Source of the DNA: Candidatus Thorarchaeota archaeon SMTZ1-83
Lineage (GTDB): Archaea; Asgardarchaeota; Thorarchaeia; Thorarchaeales; Thorarchaeaceae
Reading direction: 5' to 3'
NCBI GenBank assembly: GCA_001563325.1
Contig: LRSK01000009.1
Location: forward strand, 1-21,702
DNA length: 21,702 bases
The translations under genes and the position numbers were made by a program. Every line of letters begins with the position of its first letter. Position 1 is the stretch's first letter. The notes below the pieces were generated by a model. The model was not told the origin of the DNA. It did not search any database and saw only the letters and a list, made by a program, of their open reading frames with translations. Shown here one piece after another: positions 6,381-14,592 of this stretch.

Positions 6381-8084
6381 ATGTATGAGTTTGCGCTATT
6401 CTCAGCGGCAGTGGCCATACTAGTCGCTGTGTTCTTCGGCCACCAATTTCTATGGAAAGGCAGTCGCAGTGCAATAACCTTCACTCTCTTTGCTCTTTTT
6501 GCGGCAATCAATCATCTTAACCTGTATTTCTGGCTCAATATGGACCCCGGTGTTGAGCTGAGGTCCATTCTTCGTGCTCTGGATTATGTCATTGGGCTAC
6601 CGCTAATGCTTCTCGGACTGGACATGCTTCACAAAAGCGCGATGGCAAGAACCAAGATGGTGAGTAGGTGGGTGCGTCCAGCCACATATGCATTACCTGT
6701 GGTCTTCCTTCCGCTCTTCACAGTTCTCTATCTTCTGTTGGATGCGGAAACGGCCAGAATGTTAGCACCAATCATTCTTTGGCCTGTTCTTGGAGGGCTG
6801 GTTCTATACTATCTATACTTATTTCGTGATAACCCGTATGTGATTGCGAAACCTGAGTACGAGCGGGGGACTACGTTAGTCATTGCTGGATATCTTACAA
6901 TGATTTTTGTGACGGGGATATTCGCATCGTTACTTCGTCAGGTTGAGCTCGGAATCGCATCGTTGGTGACATCTTTGCTGTTATTTGCCGCGGGCGGCGC
7001 CGTTATGGGTACTGTTACATTTGCTGGTATCTATTCGAAGCTGAAAGTAGGCATCTTAGTAGTGGATAAACAAGGGCATATTGAAACGTCAAGACTGACC
7101 GATTTCTCCGAATTGACTGAATCGAGAGATGTCGGCGTTCGGACAGCTCGGACGATTTTGCCCTACATAGATGATGGCATGGAGCGAGTATTCACTGACT
7201 GCGTGGAGGTGACGATTCCTTACGTCAGAATCGACCCATTGGATTCAGACAGACTGTATCAGGTTGATATCCTCCCACATCGCCTGGACACGGAAGGTAG
7301 GCCGATCACCGTACTAGTCATCTTGAATGATGTGACAGGTACCGTCGAAGAATCGGAAACAGAGCAACTCTCTCAACTTCTTGGCAGACTGACAAGCGAA
7401 CGCGACCTTGCTCAGTTCTATCTTGACATGTTAAGTCATGATATGGGCAACATGCTGCAGGGGATTCTACTAGAGTCTGAAACTGCAGAATACAATCTAG
7501 AGAACTCAGATTCTCTCTCTGAGAGCTTGGAAATGATCAAAGCCCAGGTCCTGCGCTCAGTCGCATTCCTTCATGAGGTGAAGTCAATTGCACAGCCCGG
7601 GGACCAGGACATCAAGCTTGAAGCGATTAGTGTCCACGATATGATTGCAGAAGCATATGAGCGGGTCAGAGAGTCTCAGCCCGGGAGAGAAGTTTCGTTC
7701 AATCTGATGACTGCGGGACAGATTCCTAATATTCTTGCAGAAGACATTCTCGTGCAGTGTTTCACGGCAATCATCAAGTATAGCATCCACCGTATGACTG
7801 TCCCACGAGGAACAGTTGATGTTATGATCAAGGTTTCACCACAGGACAACAAGATCATCAGAATAGAGGTTTCGGATGGTGGCCCGAAGATTCCCGATTC
7901 AGCAAAGACTCGTATGTTCGACTGGCAGAATCGGTCAGCATCTCCTGGAAGCGGAATCGAGCTTCCGCTTGCTGGTGCGCTCGTACGTAGATACGGTGGG
8001 ACAATACATGCGGAAGATCGTTCGCCAAGATCAGCCGAAGAGGGCGTTAAGTTCGTGATTGAGCTGCCCGCGGCTCGAAGATAG
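6381..8084 (+). CDS. Membrane sensor histidine kinase with degenerate ATP-binding site
   Basis: A 567-residue protein. The first 218 residues form about seven or eight membrane helices. Residues 222-320 are a PAS-like domain (GILVVDKQGHIE; QVDILPHR; VLVILNDVTG), followed by a kinase core. The H-box YLDMLSHDMGNMLQ keeps His353. The ATPase motifs do not hold: the N-box Asn is replaced by Ala463 (TAIIKYS), G1 reads DGGPKIPD with Lys503 in place of Gly, and G2 reads GSGIEL with Glu527 in place of the third Gly. From family knowledge, these changes would impair ATP binding or catalysis. It may therefore be a pseudokinase, a phosphotransfer scaffold, or a phosphatase-only partner. It stands alone, with a hairpin terminator upstream and a convergent GH3 remnant downstream. 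Confidence 0.88.
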   Translation: MYEFALFSAAVAILVAVFFGHQFLWKGSRSAITFTLFALFAAINHLNLYFWLNMDPGVELRSILRALDYVIGLPLMLLGLDMLHKSAMARTKMVSRWVRPATYALPVVFLPLFTVLYLLLDAETARMLAPIILWPVLGGLVLYYLYLFRDNPYVIAKPEYERGTTLVIAGYLTMIFVTGIFASLLRQVELGIASLVTSLLLFAAGGAVMGTVTFAGIYSKLKVGILVVDKQGHIETSRLTDFSELTESRDVGVRTARTILPYIDDGMERVFTDCVEVTIPYVRIDPLDSDRLYQVDILPHRLDTEGRPITVLVILNDVTGTVEESETEQLSQLLGRLTSERDLAQFYLDMLSHDMGNMLQGILLESETAEYNLENSDSLSESLEMIKAQVLRSVAFLHEVKSIAQPGDQDIKLEAISVHDMIAEAYERVRESQPGREVSFNLMTAGQIPNILAEDILVQCFTAIIKYSIHRMTVPRGTVDVMIKVSPQDNKIIRIEVSDGGPKIPDSAKTRMFDWQNRSASPGSGIELPLAGALVRRYGGTIHAEDRSPRSAEEGVKFVIELPAARR

Positions 8085-8243
8085 CAGGATATGCTCTTCT
8101 GTCGACAGTACCACTGAAGTTGCCACGTCTGACTTGTGTGTGATGGTTTGACTAAATCTGAATGCCGGTGATACCCTCCACCTGCTCTAGGTCTCCCCTC
8201 ATTCTTGATGCCAGCAATGACTTTCTGGAGTCCCAAGTCAGCA

Positions 8244-9715
8244 TCATTTCTTCTTGCTCAGCTGCCTCCATATATCTAGGACTCTCGTGTCATCCGTCAG
8301 TGGGATGGGTTTGGCTTGAACATGTGTTTCTCTCACTACTTCCTCCGCGAAGGACTTGTGCATGTACTCGATTTGAGTCGGTCCCAGCGCTCCAGTTTCT
8401 CTCAGTATCTTAAACTCTGTATTCGTGGCCTTAATCTCATCCTCAAAGGCTATGACAAAGTCACCAGGATTGGTCTCGTCCCCGAACATAGCGGCCAGAG
8501 TGTAGTATGGAAGTCCTTCAGCTCGGTCCAACATACCCACGACTGTGTAGTCCATGACACTGGCTCCGGTCTTCTCACTGGCTGCCGAGATCGCATTCTG
8601 CACATGTGCTTCAGACAGCTTCTCACCTGCCATGTTGATAGCTCGTCCCGTTCTGGCAATCTTGGTGACGGTATAGGGATCAGTACTTGCGATGGTCAAA
8701 AGATCACCAGGACGGTATCTATACCATCCATTGGCACCAGTCATCACAAACTCGTACCTATTGCCCTTCTTGACCTCACTAAGTGGGATTGCGTGGGCAT
8801 CCTCAGACTCCACTTCTCTCTCAGGAATGAACTCCATGTGGACCAGATTGGTCAGGAGTTGTATTCCTGGTTCTGTCGTGGTCTGAATACCTGCAAGTCC
8901 AGCCTCCGAAAGCCCGTAGAACTACATAGTGTCCCAAGATTCATAGTGCCATCATCATTGAGAGCGCTCTTGATTCTGTCTTCATGCTTTGTCCCTCTGA
9001 ATTCTTGAAGCAATGCAGGCCCATACTCATTCTGAATTCTTCTTAGTAGAGCTAGGCCGAGCGTCGCAATGCCCTGGACTACTGTGGTCTTACTTGATGC
9101 AATCAGCTTTGCGTAAATCCACATCTTTGCTTCATTGTCAGTCATATTGAATACGTCCATCCCTGGTCTAACGAGACGTTGGAAGATTTTGTTCTGTCTG
9201 GTCATGTAGAAGCCAGTTGCGTATCCAACTGGTATACCATTGATCCTCTCTATCTCCGCAGGGGCTCCAATGGTGACCATAGTTCCATCAACGATCCTGT
9301 CGTTGCCAGGTTCACAGGTCATGTAGGACATCCATCCGTACATGGAGCCAGTCTTCGTATCCTTTAGACCACTCCGCGTGATTGGCAGCTTCTTTGGCTT
9401 CCCTGTAGTTCCAGAGGTCATCAGATACCAAATGACGTCCTCAGAGGTGAGAACTCCTCCTGTGGGATTCCTGTGGACCTTCTCAATCCACGGCTGCATG
9501 CTCTTGGCGTCTGTCAGGGGCACGCTTTCCGCGTACTGTTCTGGTGTCGATATCGTATCGAACTTATGCATTCGACCGTACAGAGTACTGCTGTTCTTCT
9601 TGAGAATTGACTTGAGCTTCTCTTCATTGAGTTCTACTTGATTATTGAGCACATGCTCAATCTCCCGTACCTTTCTCTTTGCGACGAGAGACACAAGCCT
9701 TCTCATGACTGTCAT
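8244..9715 (-). pseudogene. GH3-family acyl-adenylating enzyme, internally deleted and frameshifted
   Basis: GH3 proteins adenylate carboxylic acids and conjugate them to amines or amino acids. The N-terminal frame keeps the ATP-binding motif MTSGTTGKPKKLPIT. At about 8922 it runs out of frame after NLGTLC. The rest continues in another frame, where a TAG (8922-8924) directly precedes FYGLSEAG, the conserved second adenylation motif, then LLTNLVHMEFIPE and the third motif WYRYRPGDL. GH3 relatives have about 30 more residues between these points, including a GG-containing strand, so a deletion with a frame change seems to have occurred. The product would be truncated and inactive. The frame extends to a TTG at 9760, but ATG 9715 or ATG 9706, the latter behind GAGGAG, look better. 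GH3 is best known from plants and scattered bacteria, so acquisition by transfer is plausible. Confidence 0.85.
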
Positions 9716-9803
9716 CTCCTCTATCACCTTCCCCTGTCTAGTGTATTGGTCCCTAGACAACCAAGTACGATGACATAGCTTTGTCTTAAGGCTGTCTGAT
9801 TTC

Positions 9804-9842
9804 GTGACTCAGCATTGTCGAGGGGGAGTCACGAGTGCTGAG
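9804..9842. repeat. Two overlapping inverted repeats (mutually exclusive hairpins)
   Basis: GTGACTC (9804-9810) pairs with GAGTCAC (9826-9832), and CTCAGCA (9808-9814) pairs with TGCTGAG (9836-9842). The arms share bases, so only one hairpin can form at a time. The site lies between the stop of the minus-strand kinase (9925) and the start of the GH3 remnant. No gene is seen in the surrounding 9761-9924. Confidence 0.3.
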
Positions 9843-9924
9843 ATGGCCCTAGAGCAGCTTCCCATGTACATTGGAGCCTCCTAGGCGCGGAATGGTGCGG
9901 CAAACAATCCATGTTCTTCAAGCA

Positions 9925-10959
9925 CTAGAGCAGAGGCAATAGGATGCTGAATGTTGCACCACATCGTGGCTGTGACGGTTCAAGTTCAATTGAGCCGCCC
10001 ATTGCTTCAACGATCTCTCGTGACAAGTAAAGTCCAAGTCCTCCCCCAACTCGTGTGGAGCCCCCTCTTCTGAACAGCGCATCGCGAATCTCCTCTGGGA
10101 CTCCAGGGCCGTCATCTGACACTATTAGCCTGACTTGGTCGCCTTCTCTCGATATCCTAATGTTGACTGTAGGGTTCTCGCCCGCATGAGTAGCAGCGTT
10201 CCTGAGAAGGTTATCGAAGACCGTGGGAAGAAGGACACTTTCAGGGACTGTTAGCTCTTCTGCGTCATCGTCTACCTCTATTACAACTGAGAGATTCATG
10301 CTGGCCTCTTCTGCTTGTTTGGACACTCTCCTGACCAAAGAAACGATGTTGCCCTCAGCCATCTTTACTGAAAGGCCAAACGCCTTGAGAAGGCTTAGCA
10401 TTCGGTCACAGACTGCTTCAGTGGAAACTAGCAGCTCTTCCACGATTTCATCTCTATCTGATGCCAACATCCTGATGGCATCAACATTGCCAAGAAGAAC
10501 CCCCACATCGTTTCTCAGGTCGTGACGTAGGAGTGACGCGTACAGCTCCAGCTCTCTAGTCTGTCGCGCTCTTGTCTGTTCCATCTCCTTGCGTTCGAAG
10601 TAATTCCCGAGCTCAGCTGCCACCGTTTCTAGAAGGTTTCGTTCTAGTAGAAGGAAGGGTCCTTCATCTGCTTCAGGTTTCTCTGTCAGGTATCGAACCT
10701 CTAACTTACCCACATTCCTATCAAGTACCCAGATCTCAGCACACTGTACCCATGGAGCTTCCACAAAATTGGATGAGCACATTTGTCTACTATCGTACAC
10801 TATCCTCGCTGCTGTTATGTCTGGGAATTGCCATCCTTCAGGGAGGAGATGCACGAGTGTGTCAAGGACTTCTTCTAGTTCTCGCTCTGGGTCCGAGAGA
10901 AGCTTTGTAATGTTGTGTAGACACACTATTTGATGTGCAACTCTATCATCAGCAGACAA
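9925..10959 (-). CDS. Cytoplasmic sensor histidine kinase
   Basis: A 344-residue soluble kinase. Residues about 10-125 form a GAF-like sensor of the kind found in archaeal kinases (VCLHNITKLLSD; LLPEGWQFPDITAARIVYD; VGKLEVRYLTEKP). The H-box is LYASLLRHDLRNDV with His146. The ATPase domain has an intact N-box (DNLLRNAATHAG, Asn254), G1 (DDGPGVPE) and G2 (GGGLGLYLSREIVEAMGG), so it should be active. It is not closely related to the two PAS kinases nearby. The start is TTG at 10959 with GAGGGG five bases upstream; no in-frame ATG is near the N-terminus. It is divergent from the kinase-receiver operon at 11292, so the receiver at 12401 is a possible partner, which is inference. Confidence 0.92.
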   Translation of the reverse strand: MSADDRVAHQIVCLHNITKLLSDPERELEEVLDTLVHLLPEGWQFPDITAARIVYDSRQMCSSNFVEAPWVQCAEIWVLDRNVGKLEVRYLTEKPEADEGPFLLLERNLLETVAAELGNYFERKEMEQTRARQTRELELYASLLRHDLRNDVGVLLGNVDAIRMLASDRDEIVEELLVSTEAVCDRMLSLLKAFGLSVKMAEGNIVSLVRRVSKQAEEASMNLSVVIEVDDDAEELTVPESVLLPTVFDNLLRNAATHAGENPTVNIRISREGDQVRLIVSDDGPGVPEEIRDALFRRGGSTRVGGGLGLYLSREIVEAMGGSIELEPSQPRCGATFSILLPLL

Positions 10960-11291
10960 GAATGCCCCTCGTCACGATTTCTCTTCATTGTTCCATGAAT
11001 CTGACTCATGGTTCACGAAGGATTGGTAGTCTTCTCAGACTTCAGCTTATTCGAGTCCTCTTGGACCTAGCTTGAATACGCCATCTGTTACTTATGAGTA
11101 TTCTCAGAGTGGGCAGATTATGGAAACAGTCTGGAGTCCGAATCTTAGAGAGAAGAGATGCAACATCCGCGTTTCAGCACTGAAGGACTGACAATGATTC
11201 CTACGAACAAGATTCATAATTCACGGGAATCCAATCGCAATGCAGGACTCGTGTGTTGCCTGTCAAAGACGTTCCTGAGACATAGGTATGG
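10960..11291. other. Divergent intergenic region, regulatory only
   Basis: These 332 bases separate the minus-strand kinase from the plus-strand kinase operon. The only recognisable content is the 17-nt element shared with the paralogous kinase (11204-11220). I saw no small ORF or RNA gene. Confidence 0.4.
11204..11220 (+). promoter_or_regulatory. 17-nt promoter element shared by the two paralogous kinases (copy 2)
   Basis: Identical to 1480-1496 (CGAACAAGATTCATAAT). It ends 72 nt before the kinase start at 11292. Flanking sequence is not obviously conserved, so the match seems confined to the element. A shorter match, CAAGATTCA, occurs at 6268-6276, about 105 nt before the membrane kinase at 6381. 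Confidence 0.5.
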
Positions 11292-12401
11292 ATGTTGGCC
11301 AAATTGGAAAATCTGCAGCTGGTTCTTTCTCTGATTGACGGGACAAACGACCTGATTCACAGTATCGAGCCTGACGGCAGTTTCGAATTTGTCAACCGTG
11401 CATGGCTCGAAACTCTTGGATATTCAGAGAAGGATTTGAGAGAGCTTAAAGTCAAAGACATATTGTTCCCTGGTTACCTGAAGAAACACCAAGAGCTGAT
11501 TTCCCAAGTCCTGAAAGGAAAAACCAAGACGGATGTGGAAGTAGTCTTGGTGACAAAGGAGGGCGACACGAGAGTCGTGGAGGGCAGCCTGTTCCCACGC
11601 AGAGAAGAAGACAGGATAGTTGCAGCAACTGGTTTCTTCAGGGACATCACTGATCGCAGGAAGACCGAGGAGGAATTGGCTGAGTCAAGGGCACGCAATG
11701 AATTCCTTGTAGACCTAATGGCTCATGATCTCATGAACATAAATCAAGAGATACTGTCCATGCTAGAGATTCTCCTGTTGAGTCCAGATATTCCTCCTCA
11801 GCATGAAGGGCTTATTCAGGAGGGGCTGTCTGAGCTGGAGAGAGCGTCCAGCCTCGTTGCCAACGTTCGTAAGATCACTCAAATCTACGCAAAGAGCCCA
11901 AAGACCGCTTTGCTGGACCTGCATGAAGTAATAACGGCCGCAGCCGAACTAGCAGACAAGGCGTTTCCCGACAAGCAACTGAAGCTAACAACAGACCTTG
12001 CCCCTGGTCAGCATGCTGTGATGGCAGACAGGTTCTTGGAGGATGTGTTCTTCAGTCTTTTTCATAATTCTATGAAATTCGACACGAAGCCAGAGGTCAA
12101 GATTGAGGTGGAGTCGGAAGTCATCAAACACACTCCCTTTTTGCGAATTCAAATCAAGGACCATGGACCGGGGATTCCTAATCTCGAGAAGGAGATGGTG
12201 TTTGACAAGCTTTCTCATCGTAGAGAGAGCATAATGGGTCTAGGACTCGGGTTGACTTTGGTGAAGACTGTTCTAGATAGCTACGGAGCATACATTCGTG
12301 TTGAGGATAGAGTAGAGAATGACCATTCAAAGGGAGCCAACTTTGTTATTCTAATGAGGTATACACAGAAAGATGAGACTGGCCAGGAGGGAAGTCAATA
12401 A
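11292..12401 (+). CDS. PAS-domain sensor histidine kinase, module B
   Basis: A 369-residue soluble kinase, paralogous to the protein at 1578-2657. Residues about 8-122 are a PAS domain (FEFVNRAWLETLGY; FFRDITDRR). The H-box is DLMAHDLMNINQ with His145, the N-box LFHNSMKFD has Asn259, G1 is DHGPGIP (290-296) and G2 is GLGLGL (316-321). All catalytic motifs are intact. Shared blocks with the paralogue include AWLETLGY, EGSLFPRRE, AATGFFRD and GLGLTLVK. The gene ends in TAATG, overlapping the receiver start by one base, so kinase and receiver are translationally coupled and form a likely cognate pair. Confidence 0.93.
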   Translation: MLAKLENLQLVLSLIDGTNDLIHSIEPDGSFEFVNRAWLETLGYSEKDLRELKVKDILFPGYLKKHQELISQVLKGKTKTDVEVVLVTKEGDTRVVEGSLFPRREEDRIVAATGFFRDITDRRKTEEELAESRARNEFLVDLMAHDLMNINQEILSMLEILLLSPDIPPQHEGLIQEGLSELERASSLVANVRKITQIYAKSPKTALLDLHEVITAAAELADKAFPDKQLKLTTDLAPGQHAVMADRFLEDVFFSLFHNSMKFDTKPEVKIEVESEVIKHTPFLRIQIKDHGPGIPNLEKEMVFDKLSHRRESIMGLGLGLTLVKTVLDSYGAYIRVEDRVENDHSKGANFVILMRYTQKDETGQEGSQ

Positions 12402-12763
12402 TGGTCGGAGTCATGATAGTTGATGATGATACTTTTCTTCACAAGGTACTTGAGCGAATCCTAACCATTGGCGGTCACTTTGTCGTTGAGCATGCATACG
12501 ATGGAGCTGAAGCTATAGAGAAGTATGTAGCATTGAACAAGAGGCCAGACATTGTCCTTATGGACCATCGGATGCCCGTGATGAACGGAGTGACAGCAAC
12601 CCGTGAAATCTTGCACCTTGATTCTTCCGCCGTGATTGTGTTCATAAGTGCAGACAATACAGTGGAAGATGAAGCTATGAGTGTTGGAGCTCTGGGCTTT
12701 CTGACCAAGCCAATTCGAAGCAAGGATCTCTTTGATGCCATCGGCAAGTACGTTTCATCATAG
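12401..12763 (+). CDS. Single-domain response regulator (receiver)
   Basis: A 120-residue stand-alone receiver. The acidic pocket is Asp8-Asp9-Asp10 (VDDD), the phospho-acceptor is Asp55 (VLMDHRMP), the switch residue is Ser83 (FISAD) and the conserved lysine is Lys103 (LTKP). All needed residues are present and there is no output domain, so it must act by binding another protein, like CheY-type receivers. A GGAGGG ribosome binding site lies about ten bases upstream of the ATG. It is sandwiched between the kinase and the longin/winged-helix protein with overlaps on both sides, which makes the latter its most likely target. That last step is inference. Confidence 0.95.
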   Translation: MVGVMIVDDDTFLHKVLERILTIGGHFVVEHAYDGAEAIEKYVALNKRPDIVLMDHRMPVMNGVTATREILHLDSSAVIVFISADNTVEDEAMSVGALGFLTKPIRSKDLFDAIGKYVSS

Positions 12764-14084
12764 TAACAAACCAGATAAAGAGGGACGCCTCAAAGTGAGG
12801 GTCGGAAATTCGTCTCGCAGCATTTTAGCTTCCCTCTTGGGCGTCCAAGAGGGCAGGGCAACGACGCAAGATTACTCAGAACTCTCCAATGAGAAACTCC
12901 TATTCATTCTGAACCGATTCACAGGTGTAGCCCCATACTCCCATGAGTTTGTACATGGGGTTCAAGATGCACAAGTCATCTCCGGATTTGTGTCAGCCAT
13001 AACAAGCTTCATGGGCGAAATAACAGGAAAGGAGCTGACCCATTGGAGGACCCATTATGGTTCTGACTCCACTCTCCTCGTTGAGGGAGGGGATTGGGCT
13101 CTAGGCGTTCTGGTAGTGAAAAGAGAAACAGATGAAGTCAGGAGCAGATTGCGCCGGGTTGTTAGGGAATTCGAGGACTGCTTCGCTGTGCTAAGGGATG
13201 CAGATGGGATTGAAGGAGGTGCGTTCAAAGAGTTCGACAATTTCGTCAGGCGAACGTTTGTTGGCGACAGACTATGCGGAAGGTCAGTCATTCTCAAGGG
13301 ATTAGACTGGAATGAAGAATCGATATCATCTGACTTGCCAAGCTGGTCATTCAAGATAGCAAAGATTCTCCTTGGTATGAAGGACAGACAGACGCTGGAC
13401 GAGGCCATGAGCATTCTAGATGCAAGCTTTGCCGACACAGCTGAGGTGATATCCAGAGCCCTCTGGAACAGAAGTATCAACGTAGTCTATGTGCCCGATG
13501 AGAATGACATTCTCCTACTATCGGGAGGGTCATCTAGTCTTCTTCTAACAGCCAGTAATCCTTTGGGTCTTTCCATCGACTCAATCAAGACAATAGGTGC
13601 TCTCGATGGACGATCACCTATTGCTTCAATACTCAGGAAGGTACAGCCTCAGCATGTTGGGGACAGTCTCCTAGAGCTTGGACTTCTCGTAAATAGGGGT
13701 CTAATCCAAAGAGCGTCACTCGAGCGGCAGCTGGTTCTCATCAATGAATGCATACTTACACGAATGATGAAGGCTTGCTCGAAAGCCATGGGGGCCAGAG
13801 TGGCAAAGAGAATACTAAGAATGGCAATTGACCAAGTATTGGCACGTCACTCTTGGGCCGCAAGAATCGAGTACACAAGAGGCTTCAAGATCAAGTGTCG
13901 ACTTGAAGATGGTCTTTTGCCTATGGATCTGGATGAGGTATGCGACATGCTAGAGAGCCTACAGCAGGAAGTCATCTTTCAGGTTTCAGATGAAGACCCT
14001 AGCTTTGCGGAGTCGAGTTTGCACGATGCAAAGACAGATTGCCACAATACATGGGCTCCCTATTTGCGGGACATGATTGCTTAG
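12735..14084 (+). CDS. Longin-like and winged-helix protein, module B
   Basis: A 449-residue paralogue of the protein at 3459-4781. Matching blocks are LLFILNRFTGVAPYSHEFVHG against ALFLFDSNEGFVHYSHEFVQG, LLVEGGDWALGVL against YLVEHGEWSIGLI, and FDNFVRRTFVGDRL against FDDYVMRVFLADRI. Residues about 54-150 suggest a longin/roadblock-like fold. Winged-helix-like segments lie near 203-247 and 285-327 (GALDGRSPIASIL). A helical C-terminal part follows, containing a tryptophan-strand motif (HSWAARIEY) that corresponds to FPWVAAVKI in the paralogue. The ATG at 12735 overlaps the receiver by 29 bases. A GTG at 12795, about 30 bases after the receiver stop and behind AGAGGG, gives a start closer to the paralogue's length, so either could be right. 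It is the third gene of the kinase-receiver operon. Function unknown; a phospho-signal effector is a reasonable guess. Confidence 0.85.
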   Translation: MPSASTFHHSNKPDKEGRLKVRVGNSSRSILASLLGVQEGRATTQDYSELSNEKLLFILNRFTGVAPYSHEFVHGVQDAQVISGFVSAITSFMGEITGKELTHWRTHYGSDSTLLVEGGDWALGVLVVKRETDEVRSRLRRVVREFEDCFAVLRDADGIEGGAFKEFDNFVRRTFVGDRLCGRSVILKGLDWNEESISSDLPSWSFKIAKILLGMKDRQTLDEAMSILDASFADTAEVISRALWNRSINVVYVPDENDILLLSGGSSSLLLTASNPLGLSIDSIKTIGALDGRSPIASILRKVQPQHVGDSLLELGLLVNRGLIQRASLERQLVLINECILTRMMKACSKAMGARVAKRILRMAIDQVLARHSWAARIEYTRGFKIKCRLEDGLLPMDLDEVCDMLESLQQEVIFQVSDEDPSFAESSLHDAKTDCHNTWAPYLRDMIA

Positions 14085-14349
14085 GATCAGGACAGATACG
14101 ATACTCTCAGCATTCTGCAACAACGATGCAAAGCTACTGCTCCGATGCAGACCAGATATGAATGCAAGACGATGGCACTCCAAGAATGGGATGACTTCCA
14201 GTGGCATTGAAGAGGCACATGACATCGGACTGGGGACCGATTACAATGGAGATAGGAATGCTCATAGAGGCTAATCCCCGACCAAAGACATTGAAAGGGG
14301 AAGTGCTTCTCGGTCAGAACCTCCCTTCAAATCACGAGATACGCCGACA
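14085..14349. other. Intergenic, no gene seen
   Basis: Open frames cross this stretch on both strands but have no protein-like composition, conserved motif or ribosome binding site that I can defend. I see no tRNA or clear terminator. Confidence 0.3.
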
Positions 14350-14537
14350 CTACGGCCGGCCTGCACTGAATCCGATTATGTAGCCACATATTCTACAGAC
14401 ATAGGCATAGTGCGTGTACAGAACGCCCCTGAATTTCAGGTCCGTTATGTCTTCGCTAGTCAGGAAGTTATCGCATTTTGGGCATTTTGTCTGTGACCGA
14501 CGCGACGCTTCTTCACGTCGTTCTGATGACCAGACAC
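14350..14537 (-). pseudogene. Zinc-ribbon protein interrupted by a frameshift at an A-run
   Basis: A minus-strand frame encodes TKCPKCDNFLTS, then LYTHYAYVCRICGYIIG and ends FSAGRP before TAG (14350-14352). CPKC and CRIC are the two knuckles of a zinc ribbon. This frame contains no ATG, GTG or TTG upstream. A neighbouring frame offers GTG at 14537 behind a strong AGGAGAAAGG site and reads through VKKRRVGHRQ up to an AAAA run (about 14485-14488). Adding one A there joins the two into a 62-residue protein. So the gene is either frameshifted by one base in a homopolymer (mutation or sequencing error) or needs a programmed slip. It lies divergent from tRNA-Trp. The family is not recognised; DNA- or RNA-binding is likely from the ribbon and the basic N-terminus. 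Confidence 0.5.
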
Positions 14538-14592
14538 CCCTTTCTCCTACGAAAAGTTCTTAACCCGTGTCAGTGTCCTCGCCCTCGATTTC

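Noticed and set aside
8316..9008. 230-codon plus-strand ORF
   Set aside because: It lies antisense to the recognisable GH3 coding sequence and has a low-complexity Ser/Leu-rich translation typical of a shadow frame.
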